The notes under the pieces: generated by a model | Seen by the model: only the letters and a program-made list of their open reading frames with translations | Database searches by the model: none | Told to the model about the DNA's origin: nothing | From: Pleurostoma richardsiae | Lineage: Eukaryota > Ascomycota > Sordariomycetes > Calosphaeriales > Pleurostomataceae | NCBI GenBank assembly: GCA_030052745.1 | Contig: JANBVO010000005.1 | Location: 372,001-436,000, forward strand | Direction: 5' to 3' | DNA: 64,000 nucleotides | Shown: piece after piece, positions 22,927 through 33,897 of the stretch | Position numbering within the stretch: position 1 is the stretch's first letter | Layout of the letters: each line of letters starts with the position of its first letter | Translations under genes and position numbers: made by a program

Positions 22927-25909
22927 GCTGGGCAAGATCTGTGACCGGCACTGCTGATTGTCGCCGATGAGCCTTGTGTTTGCCAATAAGGAAGCGTTGA
23001 AGGTCTCAGGCGATGCCCAAGTCCTAGTCTGTTGCTGATGCGTGACTCAGGTGTTGATCCTACCCGCCACTGAGATGTCTCTCTATGAGAGTGTGCGCTG
23101 ACAAGTCTGGGGAAATGTATGGTGCAACTGGCAAGAGAGGCGACAGATGGGTCCCTTAGGTGACTGAAGTTGAGAGGGCAGTCGATGTTAAGGTTAGACT
23201 TCGGTGTCGGGTCGTCTTCGCCACGGGAGGACCGATAGGGTTTATATAAGGTAAGATATGTCTGGGACAGCATAGAAGAAGTGGAATTGTCGCAGTCGAG
23301 CTCACGTTGTCACGAATGTGATGGTATGGCTGTTGTCCGCTGCCTGCCTCCATCGGCGTCCGCTGTAGGATGTTGGATTCGCCGACAGAGAAGCGCAATC
23401 ACCTCGCCTCTGTCGTCTCCTCGGTTGGTCGTCATGCGGTTGGGAGTGAATTGGTGGGCGACTTGCATGACGGGTAAGATTCGTTGCTTCTAGACTCCGT
23501 TTCCATGATGTGGGTGATGTGAAGGCAGGGGATTGTTGGTTGCATACCGGGATGCTTCCGCATCTAGAGGGTACCTGTACTTGTGACCACTCGATCCACT
23601 AGAACACACTAGAGCCGGATCGTGTTGGAGCAGAGATGCACCAACCCTGACTGACAGATGGGAAGAAAAGGGGCCTCTACAGAGAGTGGTCGGATCCACA
23701 AACCGGGAAGGGGCCTGCAGGCTTCCAGGTCGCCGCCCCGGCGGCACTTTCCTGTTCTTACATTCTCGACCCAACTCGCCTTTCACTCCGAGGCCCCGGA
23801 GGAATCGGTCCAGCAAGAGAATACTCACAAGGCCACAGGCGAGGAGGCAGGTTGCGGGGAGAGCGTCGGCGGTGTTTTGCTCGCTTTCCAGATTTGGTTG
23901 AGGTCCGGTCATGTCCAGCAGCAGAGCCCGGCAGGAGGCAACCATCGTGATGGGGGTGGCTGTTGGCTGCGGCCACTGATTCGGCCGTGATATGCAGAAG
24001 ACGTACCACAACGGCGAAGGAGGGCTCAAATGCCGTCTCGGGAAGGAGCTATTGGTGGCAGCCACCGTTCGATTTGATAGCAGAGCGGAGGTGAACCCAC
24101 CCCTCCCATAATTCCTCGACTCTACTGGTGAGGGATGGACTCTGCCCGGCTAATGGCCGCCGCCAAAGGCTTTGGCATGCTTCATTGAGGGCGCAGCATG
24201 GCAACTTCTACAGAAAGTGGGTGACAAGTGGGTGGGTAGAACCTGTTGGCTGGCCTGGTGACTGTTGGCGCCTTGTCGATGCTTGACAGCACGGGATACG
24301 GAGGGTTCATCTCTCTAAAGGGTGTACAGGATGTACTCCGCGCAGGCCAGTTGTATGCCAGGATGTCGCACATACGGGGACCATGCTTAGCCTGTTGTGG
24401 GAAAGTGAAGAGGAGTGTCCTTAGCTGCCGCCGGACACCAACAGCACCCCTCGCGCCTTGGCTATTCACCGGATAAGACGGGGCTCAAGAGGAAGGGAAG
24501 TGGAACTGGTTGCGTGCGAGATAATGCTCAAGCATATTTGGTATATGATGGAGATTCTCGAATCGGAATTTGGTCGTAGCCATCAGTTGCAGTGCTTGGT
24601 GATTGCCTTCTCAGGGGTGGCTGCTTGTTGGGCGTGGACCAGCCGAGACTACCACCAGACCCTTGGACTCATTCACACAGAGCTGAATAGTTATTGCGAG
24701 AAAAGAGCAACATTTCACTGATCAAAGGCTGATCAGGCCCCAGCCGCGACTGTTGTTGATTCCTGGGAGATCTCTGTACTGAGCTCATCATTCCCACGCA
24801 TCCGCTAGGGAATGCAGGCTATCTCGGTAAGGAGAGACATCAGACTTGCTAGGCATGCGATGGAACCAGCAGGCGGTATTAAGGTTATGAAAACAGAGTT
24901 TGTGCTACACAGACGTCGTGTTATTGCAGCACAGAGTTGACATGAAGGCCCTGCGATACGGAGAGCTCAAGGCAGAATGCCGGCAGCCCGAAGCGTGAAT
25001 CGACGCAGGTAGGTTCTTCCTGGTACTGACGTGCATGACGCCGTGGCTTATTACGGAATGCTCAGCAGCCGTCGAGAGCGGGCAACTACGTACTCTGTAG
25101 AGGAACCAAAGCAACCACGCGAAACTGGAAGTATGTTTGGCGGCCGGAAGTGAGCTTCTACCAAAGGTGGTCGACAACCTGTAGGTCTGAATTGCAGGGA
25201 ATGCTGGCAGCCGGCTCTTGTGGTGGTTGAGCAGACCTGGAGAACGATGCGTGGGACGAACCTCGCGTGAGCGCTGCTGCGTCCGCTCACCCATGAGGGT
25301 GTATTTGTGTGTGGTGGCCTAGATGAGAGGGGAAATTTTGCCTGTCAGGCCGGTCGCCACGATATTCCTCCCTGCTGCCGTCAGTGTGATGGAGGGAATA
25401 CGAAGACAGGAGGTGCGGAGGCCCCTCCGTCCTAGCAGACAAGACGGTCCAGATAGGGCGCGCAAAGCAGGGGGGAAAGCAGCCATAGGCAACTGGATTG
25501 TCTGGGCTCGAGGCCAGAGGAGGGTAAAGGTCGAGACGAGATGGAGTGGACCAGGAGGCAGTTAGACCAGGCAGGCCAGGTCCCGTGGAGGCATGACCTC
25601 GGGCTTGTCGAGGCTGGGCCCACAGCGATTGGATACTTTCAGTCCGAGGGACGTGTTGCTTGAGGTTGGGCTGTGATATTGACAAATCGCCAGATCTCTT
25701 TCCTCTTTGCATATCTCCCAGTCGCCTCACACCCGCCGCCATCGCTGCTTCCCTACCTTCCTACTATAGCCCCAGCAGGGGGCCCCGGCTCCGGCTTCCT
25801 TCCACGAGATTGGCATCTCGCCTTCCCCGGTCGTGCCTTTCCAGTCCCGGTCCAGGGCCTGCCAGTGCACAGGTCTCGTCGTCGCCTTGGCAGGCCTGAT
25901 CCAAGTTAG

Positions 25910-26340
25910 ATACCTTAGGTAGGTACCTACGTGCCTCCCATTGCTCCCTTAGGCGATGCTTAACTAACAGCCTGGAGCGTACAGAGTACATGACGCTACA
26001 AGCATAGGTACAGTACCTTGCCTAGTGCTCCGTTAGGTACCTGATGATGCCTGAGCTAGGCTTGGAGGAAAGAGCAGGGAAGGTGCCTCTTTGCATTTGT
26101 TCCGTGCGCCAGAGGGCGCCACTGCCTGTCCTGAGAGGTCAAAGTCAACATCACCCAACGTTGCAGGTACCTTAGGGCTAATAGACAAACCCAAGACGTA
26201 TTGAACGCGCCTTCCCGCCTTTCCTAGGGCTCTTAAGGAACCTCTGGACTTACAACAGTCTGTCAGTTATTTGATGTCTCACCAGGCTGTTTTCTGAGTA
26301 CCTTCATGGGTCCCTACTTAGGTGGTTACCTTATAAGTTA
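25910..26340. repeat. Cluster of AGGTACCT-like palindromic motifs
   Basis: About 430 bp with repeated TTAGGTAGGTACCTACG (25,916-25,932), GTTAGGTACCTGA (26,033), CAGGTACCTTAGG (26,165) and TTAGGTGGTTACC (26,319). The motif is a short palindrome, repeated imperfectly. Related clusters occur at 7,400-8,030 and 47,140-47,170. Confidence 0.55.
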
Positions 26341-29300
26341 TAACAGACGGCGTAACGCTAAGAATAAAATAAAAAAACAGGTCTGGGGCAGCCGGCGCAC
26401 TTCCAGGAAGCAGGGCATTTATTTCATCAATGTCTCGTATGTTCCGGGCGGTCTCCTTCGTCTCCTACCAGTCGCAGCAGGTCCAGCCAAGGACGCCGAC
26501 TTCCCAGAAAGAAAGTCTACACATGACAAAAGCAGAAGGGCTCACTTCGAGTGGACCATCGTTATCTGGCACATCCTGCAGTCCCCGTGTGATCGAAGCG
26601 CAGTATCTAACGCACCCACGTTGTCCCATTTGATGCTGCAGGACCGACGTGAAAGTCCGCTAGGGAAGTTCGGCACCAACGCATCTATCCGATGTTATGC
26701 GTGCGTTATGCTTCCGCAGACCCTTCTGGAAGCTGTGGCTGCCAGGTGAGGGCCATCCGTGGCAACCTCCCGCCGGTCTGCCCGACTCCTGCCCGACACG
26801 GCTGTCGATGGGATGCGCAAGCCTTTCTCTTGCGGAGGGTGTGAACTCCCGCGTCTCTAGGCCCAACAACACCTCCGCGGCTCATGTAATGTCCACCACT
26901 GTCGATCTGCGTTGTCGATGCTGGCGCCGACGGGAAGAGCCAACGGACCCAATGCGGCCGGAGATGCGACCGCGCGGCTCTCCGTAGGCCGGTCGGCATT
27001 TGTCCGGACTTCTAACTGCGCCTTGCAACAGCCCCTAAGCACCGACGGCGGGGCTCAAAAGCGACCATCCATGTACATTGCATTGAGTTCGGTTGTTGGG
27101 AGCGTTTTGAATATAATAGCCAATCGCTCTGACCGTCTCGCCTGTAGGCCCAGGAATGCCTCCCGCATTTGTCTGCTGCCTAGTGGTCCGGGATACGGCG
27201 TCAGCCACACTTGTTAGGTAGGCTCAGCTTAGCTTGAAAGAGCAGAGTGAAAGGCCCGAGGCAGTTATTCCACGAGGACAAGTGTTGGCATCGAGGTGGG
27301 AGTTGTTCCTGTTATCCAAGTGAACCGGATCTGCCCGTCCCATTGACGGCCGAGCCCGACCCAATTCACAGGCTTCAGAACGACCTAACAGTCAGGCGTT
27401 CCAGCCTGCTGGCTACTTTACGGAAGGGCACTGCACATTGCGCAGGAGATCGGCCTCGCCGAATAATTCTGCGTGCTCACGAGGAGAAACTGACTGGTCC
27501 CAGCTGTTGCTATTTTCTTGACTGCGAATAGAGAATCGCTTCGAGAGCCAACTGCGGATATCGGATATAGCGAGATGTACAGTAGGACCCTGGTCTTGGA
27601 GATGATGGACTGCGGGTTGATTCCGTCCCATCGCCGTCCGAGAGGCCGGGAAGAGATGTCTTCCGCGCTCACGATCTAAGGCGCGGGCGCAGAACCCAGC
27701 CAACCATATTGCGCAGATTTGGGCTATCTCCAGTTTGAGTAGCACCCTTGGGGAGCATAATGCAATTTCTCACTCGCCCGTTCGGAGCGAGAAGCGCTTC
27801 TTGTCGCCATTCTGTGATGAGAAGCGCAGGCGATGACGCTAGCCAATCAGCACATCACCTACGCGCCCAAGAAGGAGTCTGTTCATATGCCTACACCAGG
27901 GTCCTTAAATCCTCAACACGATTATCGACAGGAAGTCGGCAGTGGGGAGGGTCATCAATTCCAGCCAGGGCTCCCTCGGGGTGTTGCTCTTCCTCTACGA
28001 CGGCCATGCTGAGGGTCATCTCGTTCCTCACCATCGAGCGATACGAGAGACTATGGCGCTCAGGCTCGCCTTGCCTCGTTCGGTATCGTTAGCCATCCAA
28101 TACCTGTGTGGACAGAATCAGGAGTTGGCTAAATGCCGCTCCTAGGATCTCCCGAGATATTGGTCCCAATGGACTCGAGCTAGAATGCGTGAGAGTCGGC
28201 TGGGCCGACCGGATGACCGACCCTCTCGCCTCCTAAAGCCCCATTAGGAGACATATGAGGCACTGCACCTCATCACACTCACCAACAGGAGACATGACTG
28301 CTGCATGAGGTATGGAGCGAGAATCCTCCCGTCCTCCCGCCTGCCACCTCCATGCGGACCGGATCTCCTGCCCTGATATGTCCTTCGACAAGGGTAAGGA
28401 GCACCCTAGGCCGGTTACTCACCCGCCTCAAAAGAGGGGGCCACGTCCTTCCGACCCTTCTTCATCTCAGACAAGGGAACAATGCGTCACCCACATTAAC
28501 CCCTTGCCACTTGATCGCAATGCGAACGTTTGCAGATTATTGCCTCTTGATCCCTGGGTTGACCTGCATGCCACTCTCGTTTGGCCGTCGCAGTGTGGCC
28601 AGCGTAGACCGTAAGTGGTCTCGGTCGTGATTGCGGCTTGCAGCTGTCCACTTTCTCCTACAAAACACTCTAATACCCGTGTTGAAGGGATCTCCTGACA
28701 TATCGCGGCGAGTATCCGCCCGTATGATCACCCTTTTTCGGTCATGTCGCCGCTGCAACCCTAGAGAGATCAGCATGCGCGCAGAGGGTGACCGAGGGTC
28801 CACAACAGTCAGGACCGGCCAACGATACTGGCATCGGTGAGATGGCTCATACTATCATCCCGTCCGAAAACCCACAATGGGGGGCCGGAGACCTCCCTGA
28901 TACGGTGTTCAACATGGAACAGTGCATGCGTTCCAAGACATTGTCCACCAACATCGAATATCGAGACATCGTCATCGGAGGACTTATTGGAGTATGGCGA
29001 TCTCGGCACCGAGCGGGATCACTGCTCCATTCTGCTGTCTCCTCTTCGAGGGTGGAACGTGAATGCTAAGCTACCATGACCTCTAGAAAGGGCAGTCACT
29101 GTTCCGGCATTCGGCTCAGGTTAAGCGGTGCGTCTTGAAGCCGCTCGCGCCAAAGGTGATAACAGGTCGAGGTGAGCGATGACTCTAACCCAAGATCAAT
29201 TTGAGTGATAACAATAATCAAGATGTAAGCCTAACTTACTGATGAAGAGTAAAGACACGGAGTGGATCGATAGAGTCCCCGCAAGGCTCCGGACGGGCGA

Positions 29301-30402
29301 TCGATGTGCATCTAGTCGTCAAGATTCACTACCAAGTGGAATTTTTCACATCTCAGAACTCGAGATGGTTAAGTCTGTCTTGTCACGATTGCATCAAAAT
29401 GGACAACCTAACGATCGGGTGTCTCGAGAGTTGTTGCAGACAAGATGGCAGTGTGTTGCAGGTGGCCGTCTATCGTTTGGTGTCTCGTGACCGTCGCCCT
29501 GGCCGGTGTACCTTGCCTGAGTTAGGGGGGCACATTGAGCTGTCAGAACTAGCATGTCGCAGAGCAAGCTTGGGGTTAATGGGCCGGACGGCTAACCTCG
29601 GGCGAGATGCAAGCCACCAGAGGAGGGTGGCACGATACCCTCGAAGGTGTGTGCATGGAGACTCCCGATGATGGCCCTAGCCTCTCAGAAGAAGGGGAAG
29701 AAGAGGAAGGGATTACCCGTGCCCCACACCCCCGTGTTCTCCGCGTCCCTCTCCCCAGCGCCGCCGGACGAAGGCACTGGGGTTGTTTCCGAGATTTTAT
29801 CTTCGTTGTTGCCGGCGAACCAATCAACACTGGCGGAGGGCCGAAGCACCTGGAGGCCGTGGCTAGATGATCCGAACCCAAGGACGGAGCCGCAAGCATT
29901 CTCCACATGGTCCGATATCAAACGTCCTCTGAATAGTCTCTCCGGCATCACTCCATCGTGGAGTGACGTTTCGCCATCTTTCACACAGCCCTTCGGGGAA
30001 CGGCCTTTTCCCCCCCAATCCACGCGCAGCGCGGATAGCGAAGGCCTTTATTACTCATCGGCCGCTTGTGTCCTGTTTGGTCTGGACCGGTCCTTGCCAA
30101 TGACGACCCCACGTGTGGCCGATCGGGGGAACCACCTGGACGGGGAGCCGGACCCCAATCATGAACTTTTGCCCCGCTCCGCCCATCATAATACGTCGGC
30201 TTGAAACGGACACTGGCGTGTGCGCAGCTTGATAAAGAATTCCTACGGGTATTTCTAAGCGGTCGCATGTGAAAGACAAGTGCCCGAGCTAGGCGCCTTG
30301 GTGTGGATAACGCCCCATGTGATGAAAGGGTGGGCATGGCTGACGCCTGACCGTCATCAGGATCCCGGTGCTACCGTGTCGCAAATACTGAGATGTATTG
30401 GC

Positions 30403-30428
30403 CCAATACGGTACTCCAAGTATATAAA
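30403..30428 (+). promoter_or_regulatory. CCAAT and TATA boxes of the 128-residue gene
   Basis: CCAAT at 30,403-30,407 and TATATAAA at 30,421-30,428, about 250 bp before the ATG at 30,675. A full TATA box is uncommon in fungal housekeeping promoters and suggests strong, regulated expression with a pyrimidine-rich leader of about 220 nt. Confidence 0.6.
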
Positions 30429-30674
30429 GCGCCGCCGCCATCTTCTCTACCTCCCATGTGCTCCTTCTCTTCCTCGTCTTCCTTTCGTCAGATCCCATCA
30501 GAGTCAGCTCCCCGAGTTTAGTAACGCGGTGTAAATCCTCTGTTCATTCTCCAGGCCATCTGCCCCTCCAAGACGCCCCTCCCAGGCCGCTAGACAAAGC
30601 AGTTTCCTCCTTCCCTCTTAGGAGTACTATCTCCCCTTCGCCTCACCATCTACCTCTACCCGAGACAAGACAAA

Positions 30675-31061
30675 ATGTCGGCACCCAACGGAACCAGCAA
30701 CGAGGAGCTCCGTGAGCTTGATGTGCGCGCCCAGGCATTCATCCCAGAGGCAGCCGAACACACACCACACAGGTTCCTCTCCCTGGCACCGCAGACATCC
30801 AACTCGTACCCAAAGCGGCCGACCGGCCGACGCCCCAGTCAGTCCCTGTCGGAAGGTGGCCTCGCCGATGTAGGCGCGACAACGGAGAAGGCGGAGGACC
30901 AGGTCGTCGCACACAAGCGCCGCAGCTCATCTCTCAGCACCAGCAGCGACGGCGGAGCCAAGTCGCCCGCGCGGTTCCGGTTCCTGAAGCTCAACCCTGT
31001 GCACTACGGCGAGCACCCAGATGACCACCAGGCCGACTGGCACGAGGTTGCAGTTGAGTGA
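30675..31061 (+). CDS. Small conserved-looking protein of unknown function
   Basis: Single exon, 128 residues, start context CAAAATGTCGG, which fits the fungal consensus. I do not recognise a named family. The N-terminal third is acidic (NEELRELDVRAQAFIPEA). The middle is rich in Ser and basic residues with two Arg-Arg-x-Ser sites (GRRPSQS about residue 53 and KRRSSS about 80), which fit protein kinase A targets. The C-terminal block RFRFLKLNPVHYGEHPDDHQ followed by ADWHEVAVE looks like a conserved motif. No signal peptide or membrane segment is visible; it is probably cytosolic or nuclear. It has a TATA box and sits at the end of a 12.6-kb region without other credible large genes, so it may be a highly regulated stress or developmental gene. 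That is inference. Confidence 0.75.
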   Translation: MSAPNGTSNEELRELDVRAQAFIPEAAEHTPHRFLSLAPQTSNSYPKRPTGRRPSQSLSEGGLADVGATTEKAEDQVVAHKRRSSSLSTSSDGGAKSPARFRFLKLNPVHYGEHPDDHQADWHEVAVE

Positions 31062-32931
31062 AGGATGGGCGCCGCGAATTGTCTCGGTCTATCAGCGACT
31101 GGGGGGGATTTGACACGGGGAACGACAAGAAGGCACGGGAGTACGGCCTGTTTCCGGGGTTGTGTGTAGCCTACGAGCGTTTTGGAATTTCTCCTGTCTT
31201 GTCTTTTTCTTGTGTGTTATCATCATCACGCACCCTGGTGGCACGAAAAGCAGCAAAACAGGTCGGGGTTCCTTTCTGGAGGAGTTACGGGCCATGTCAC
31301 GATTCGGGAAGCGACTCATTGGGAACTTGCGAAACGGAATAGAATTGGGAATTGCAGATTGGGCTTGGCTGAAACGGGAGCGTGGGACCCTTTGTTTCTG
31401 AGCTTTTGTGTTTTTCTCTGCCTTCCCTGTATTGTCGGGGTTTGCAGCATCTACCCACGTACAAACGTACAAATGTATCTGACAAGAGTCTTGGCCTCAA
31501 CGGCACTTTCAGCGAGGTTTCAAAATGAACTGCAAATGATGAGCCACCCTGCGAAACTCTCGGCTTGGTTACGGTGCACCCGCTCTGACCGACTTGCGAG
31601 CTCTTTCTGTCGAGTTGTGGATGGGGATCGACAGTTGCACGGGGGGCTTGCCAAGACCTCAGAAAGGGGTTTATCTCGCAAGCTGGAATGGGAAAGACAA
31701 GTCGATCCCGCTGGAAATGATGGAGACGGTACACCACTCAGTGTCTGGCATATCGTGCAGCACGTAAGAATACACCGAGTACACGTCAGCCCCTCCTGTT
31801 TTCCCTCCTGCTGCCTTGCACTGTTTCTCCATTTGTCCGAGCTGCCCGCTTGCTTACAAGGTGGATTTGCTGAGTCGATGGAGGGCGTACCGCGCCTAGC
31901 CTCGGTTCTGCCTACTCGCCTGCTTGCGTCACACAGCATGCTGGAGATTCGCAGGGGCCTGCAATTCTGCAGGGAGAAGAGAGAGAGAGAGGGCCTGAGA
32001 ATTGCCCTTGTCTGTACCTTATTTGCTTATCGCTCCTGGATATCCGGCTGCATGGGCGGAGCGTGTGCATTAGTGCTATTGCCTTTCGACTAATACGAGA
32101 GCGAGATGTCCACAGATGTGGTATGCACGATGAGATGGATGGTGGACGGAGCAAGATCCGGGGTTCCACTTGTGGCAGGCTGTGCCGAAGGGATCTTCCT
32201 CCACCACCAGGACAGGATTCAGAGACTGGCGGGCGGCTGTCTCGCAACCTGGGCACAATTCGTGCCGGCCGCCGTGTCGAGGAGCAAGGTCACTTCGTGC
32301 TGCGAACATTCAAAATGATTGGACTTGGCGTTTGAGGCTGCTGAATCTCTGCCAAGGACAGATCAGTGGAGCCGGACTCGGGCGATCAGAGACGATCATG
32401 CCGCCCGAGACAGCTGCCGAGCCTGCAGATCCGGTACAACACACGGGGGCCTGTGAGACTCTGCGTCTGACGGTGTCAGGAGCCTGTGAGTGAGGATGCA
32501 ACTGAGATGTCCTGTTTCGATACCGCAGAGACAACCTGCCGTCATTGGACCCCTCGCATCGTCCTGGATAGCGCCAAGTGATGCTGCGAGACAACGGAGA
32601 CCAAAGAGCAACCGTATCTCCAGCTCGTTCCTTTCTCTTGGCGCTGAGATCCAGCACCCGAGAAGAGGCGAAATCCCCAAATCCTTCCGCGGGGGAGGCG
32701 CCGACAGCCCCCGAGTCAGCGGCGGTACCCGGAGCGCCGTGGCCTGATGCCTGCATGACACCCTCCTCCGTATCCCTAGACGCGGCTCCCGGCGGTTGAG
32801 ATAGATGCCTTCCCCGCAGTCGGGAAGGTCTAGACCAGGCGCCACCACATGCAAGTCGGCAAGACCCGTAGACCAGACACGCACCTAGCCAGCCCGTCGG
32901 TCCCCTCCTAGGCTTGACATTCCCCGAGAGC
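31062..32931. other. Intergenic, long stop-poor frames but no gene supported
   Basis: 1,870 bp between the small gene and the F-box-like gene. A 303-codon open frame (31,182-32,093, plus) and a 209-codon frame (32,310-32,939, minus) lack an early ATG in good context, domains and normal amino-acid composition. I treat them as chance frames in stop-poor DNA. Confidence 0.5.
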
Positions 32932-33897
32932 TTAGTCACCGATCTTCAAGATCCGTAGCTCCTCGCTCCCTCCGCCGTGCGCCGCCAGGAGGGCCGCGAC
33001 GTCCACCTCCAGCCACTCGTCCAGCACGCCGAGGTGGCCGCCCTTGTCGCTCCCGTCACCGACAAGGACCCGCACCACGGGCACCAGGCCGGCCCTGACC
33101 GGCGGTGCCACCTCCCGCATGCCCTCGGGGGGCGCTACGTGGAAGGGACACCACAGCGTCCAGTGCCCCCCTGCCGCGACCGCCAGGCTCCTCCTCTCCA
33201 GCGACGGGTCCGCCAGCAGCCGCAGCAGCGCCCGGAACCCCTCCCCCGCCGCCAGCGCCGCCGCCGCCGCGACCGCGGCGCTGCCCTCGCCCCTCACCCC
33301 GGGCCTGACCAGCGGCGCGGTGAAGGGGCCCTGGCTGGCGAACATGGGCTTGGCCAGGCGCACGTCGAGGACGCGCAGGGCGCCGCACAGGATCATGTCC
33401 AGCAGCCAGGGTGCCGCCTCGTTCTGGAACTGGCCGCCCAGGCGGCGGACAACGAGCACGACGTGGCGGATGCGCCGCCGGGACTGGGCATAGCGGGGGC
33501 AGGCGAGCAGGCCGGTCTCCGAGCTGAAGATGCCGTCCAGCGAGCGGCGGCTCGTCGTGGCGTCGACGTGGAAGGCGTTGCGGCCGAAGTAGACGTCCGC
33601 GGCCTCGCGGTAGAACTGCGTGCCGACAAGGAAGAGGTTGAGGGGGAAGCGGGCGGCAGGCGGGCCGGGCAGGTACCACGGGGCGATGCCGGCGTTGGCG
33701 TCGTCGCCATCGTGGGCGGCAGTGCCGTCCGTCTTCTCGCTCATGCTGCTACTGCTACTGCTCTCGCCCGGGGCTGGAGGGTACTTGCACCACTCGCCAA
33801 GGTGGACGCCTCCGGGCGCGACACAGAGGTAGGTGAGGATCTGCTCCCGCAGCTCGGGCGGGAGGTCGAAGAAGTAGTAGAACGTAGGTGGCGCCAT
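32932..33897 (-). CDS. F-box-like protein of unknown function
   Basis: Single exon, 321 residues. The N-terminus FYYFFDLPPELREQILTYLC (about residues 6-25) is an F-box-like helix of the type that binds Skp1 in ubiquitin ligases, common at the N-terminus of fungal proteins with otherwise unrecognised bodies. A Ser-rich acidic linker follows (about 43-68), then LNLFLVGTQFYREAADVYFGRNAFHV, a pattern usual in this fungal group. The C-terminal half is Ala, Gly, Leu and Arg rich. The coding region is far more GC-rich than its flanks. No substrate-binding repeat is visible, so the target cannot be guessed. It could instead be a 2EXR-type protein, which looks similar. Confidence 0.75.
   Translation of the reverse strand: MAPPTFYYFFDLPPELREQILTYLCVAPGGVHLGEWCKYPPAPGESSSSSSMSEKTDGTAAHDGDDANAGIAPWYLPGPPAARFPLNLFLVGTQFYREAADVYFGRNAFHVDATTSRRSLDGIFSSETGLLACPRYAQSRRRIRHVVLVVRRLGGQFQNEAAPWLLDMILCGALRVLDVRLAKPMFASQGPFTAPLVRPGVRGEGSAAVAAAAALAAGEGFRALLRLLADPSLERRSLAVAAGGHWTLWCPFHVAPPEGMREVAPPVRAGLVPVVRVLVGDGSDKGGHLGVLDEWLEVDVAALLAAHGGGSEELRILKIGD

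Larger units (their letters stand above)
22927..30674. other. Right part of the gene desert
   Basis: 7,748 bp with no supported gene, ending at the 128-residue gene. CAGCCGGCT motifs are at 22,431 and 25,208, with a partial copy at 26,389. AGGTA/TACCT motifs cluster at 25,910-26,340. The longest open frame (29,647-30,204, 185 codons) has no domain or good start context. GC content stays moderate, so there is no obvious RIP-degraded repeat. Confidence 0.55.

Noticed and set aside
25287-25742. 151-codon minus-strand frame starting MAAGVRRLGD
   Set aside because: It has an ATG, but the composition is random and no motif or promoter is visible.
29647-30204. 185-codon frame upstream of the 128-residue gene
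   Set aside because: No domain, no good start context and no supporting splice structure; it lies in a region with other chance frames.
18034-30674. A biosynthetic cluster, defence system or transposon in the desert
   Set aside because: No transposase, reverse transcriptase, NLR, polyketide synthase or terminal repeat pattern was found in any frame.
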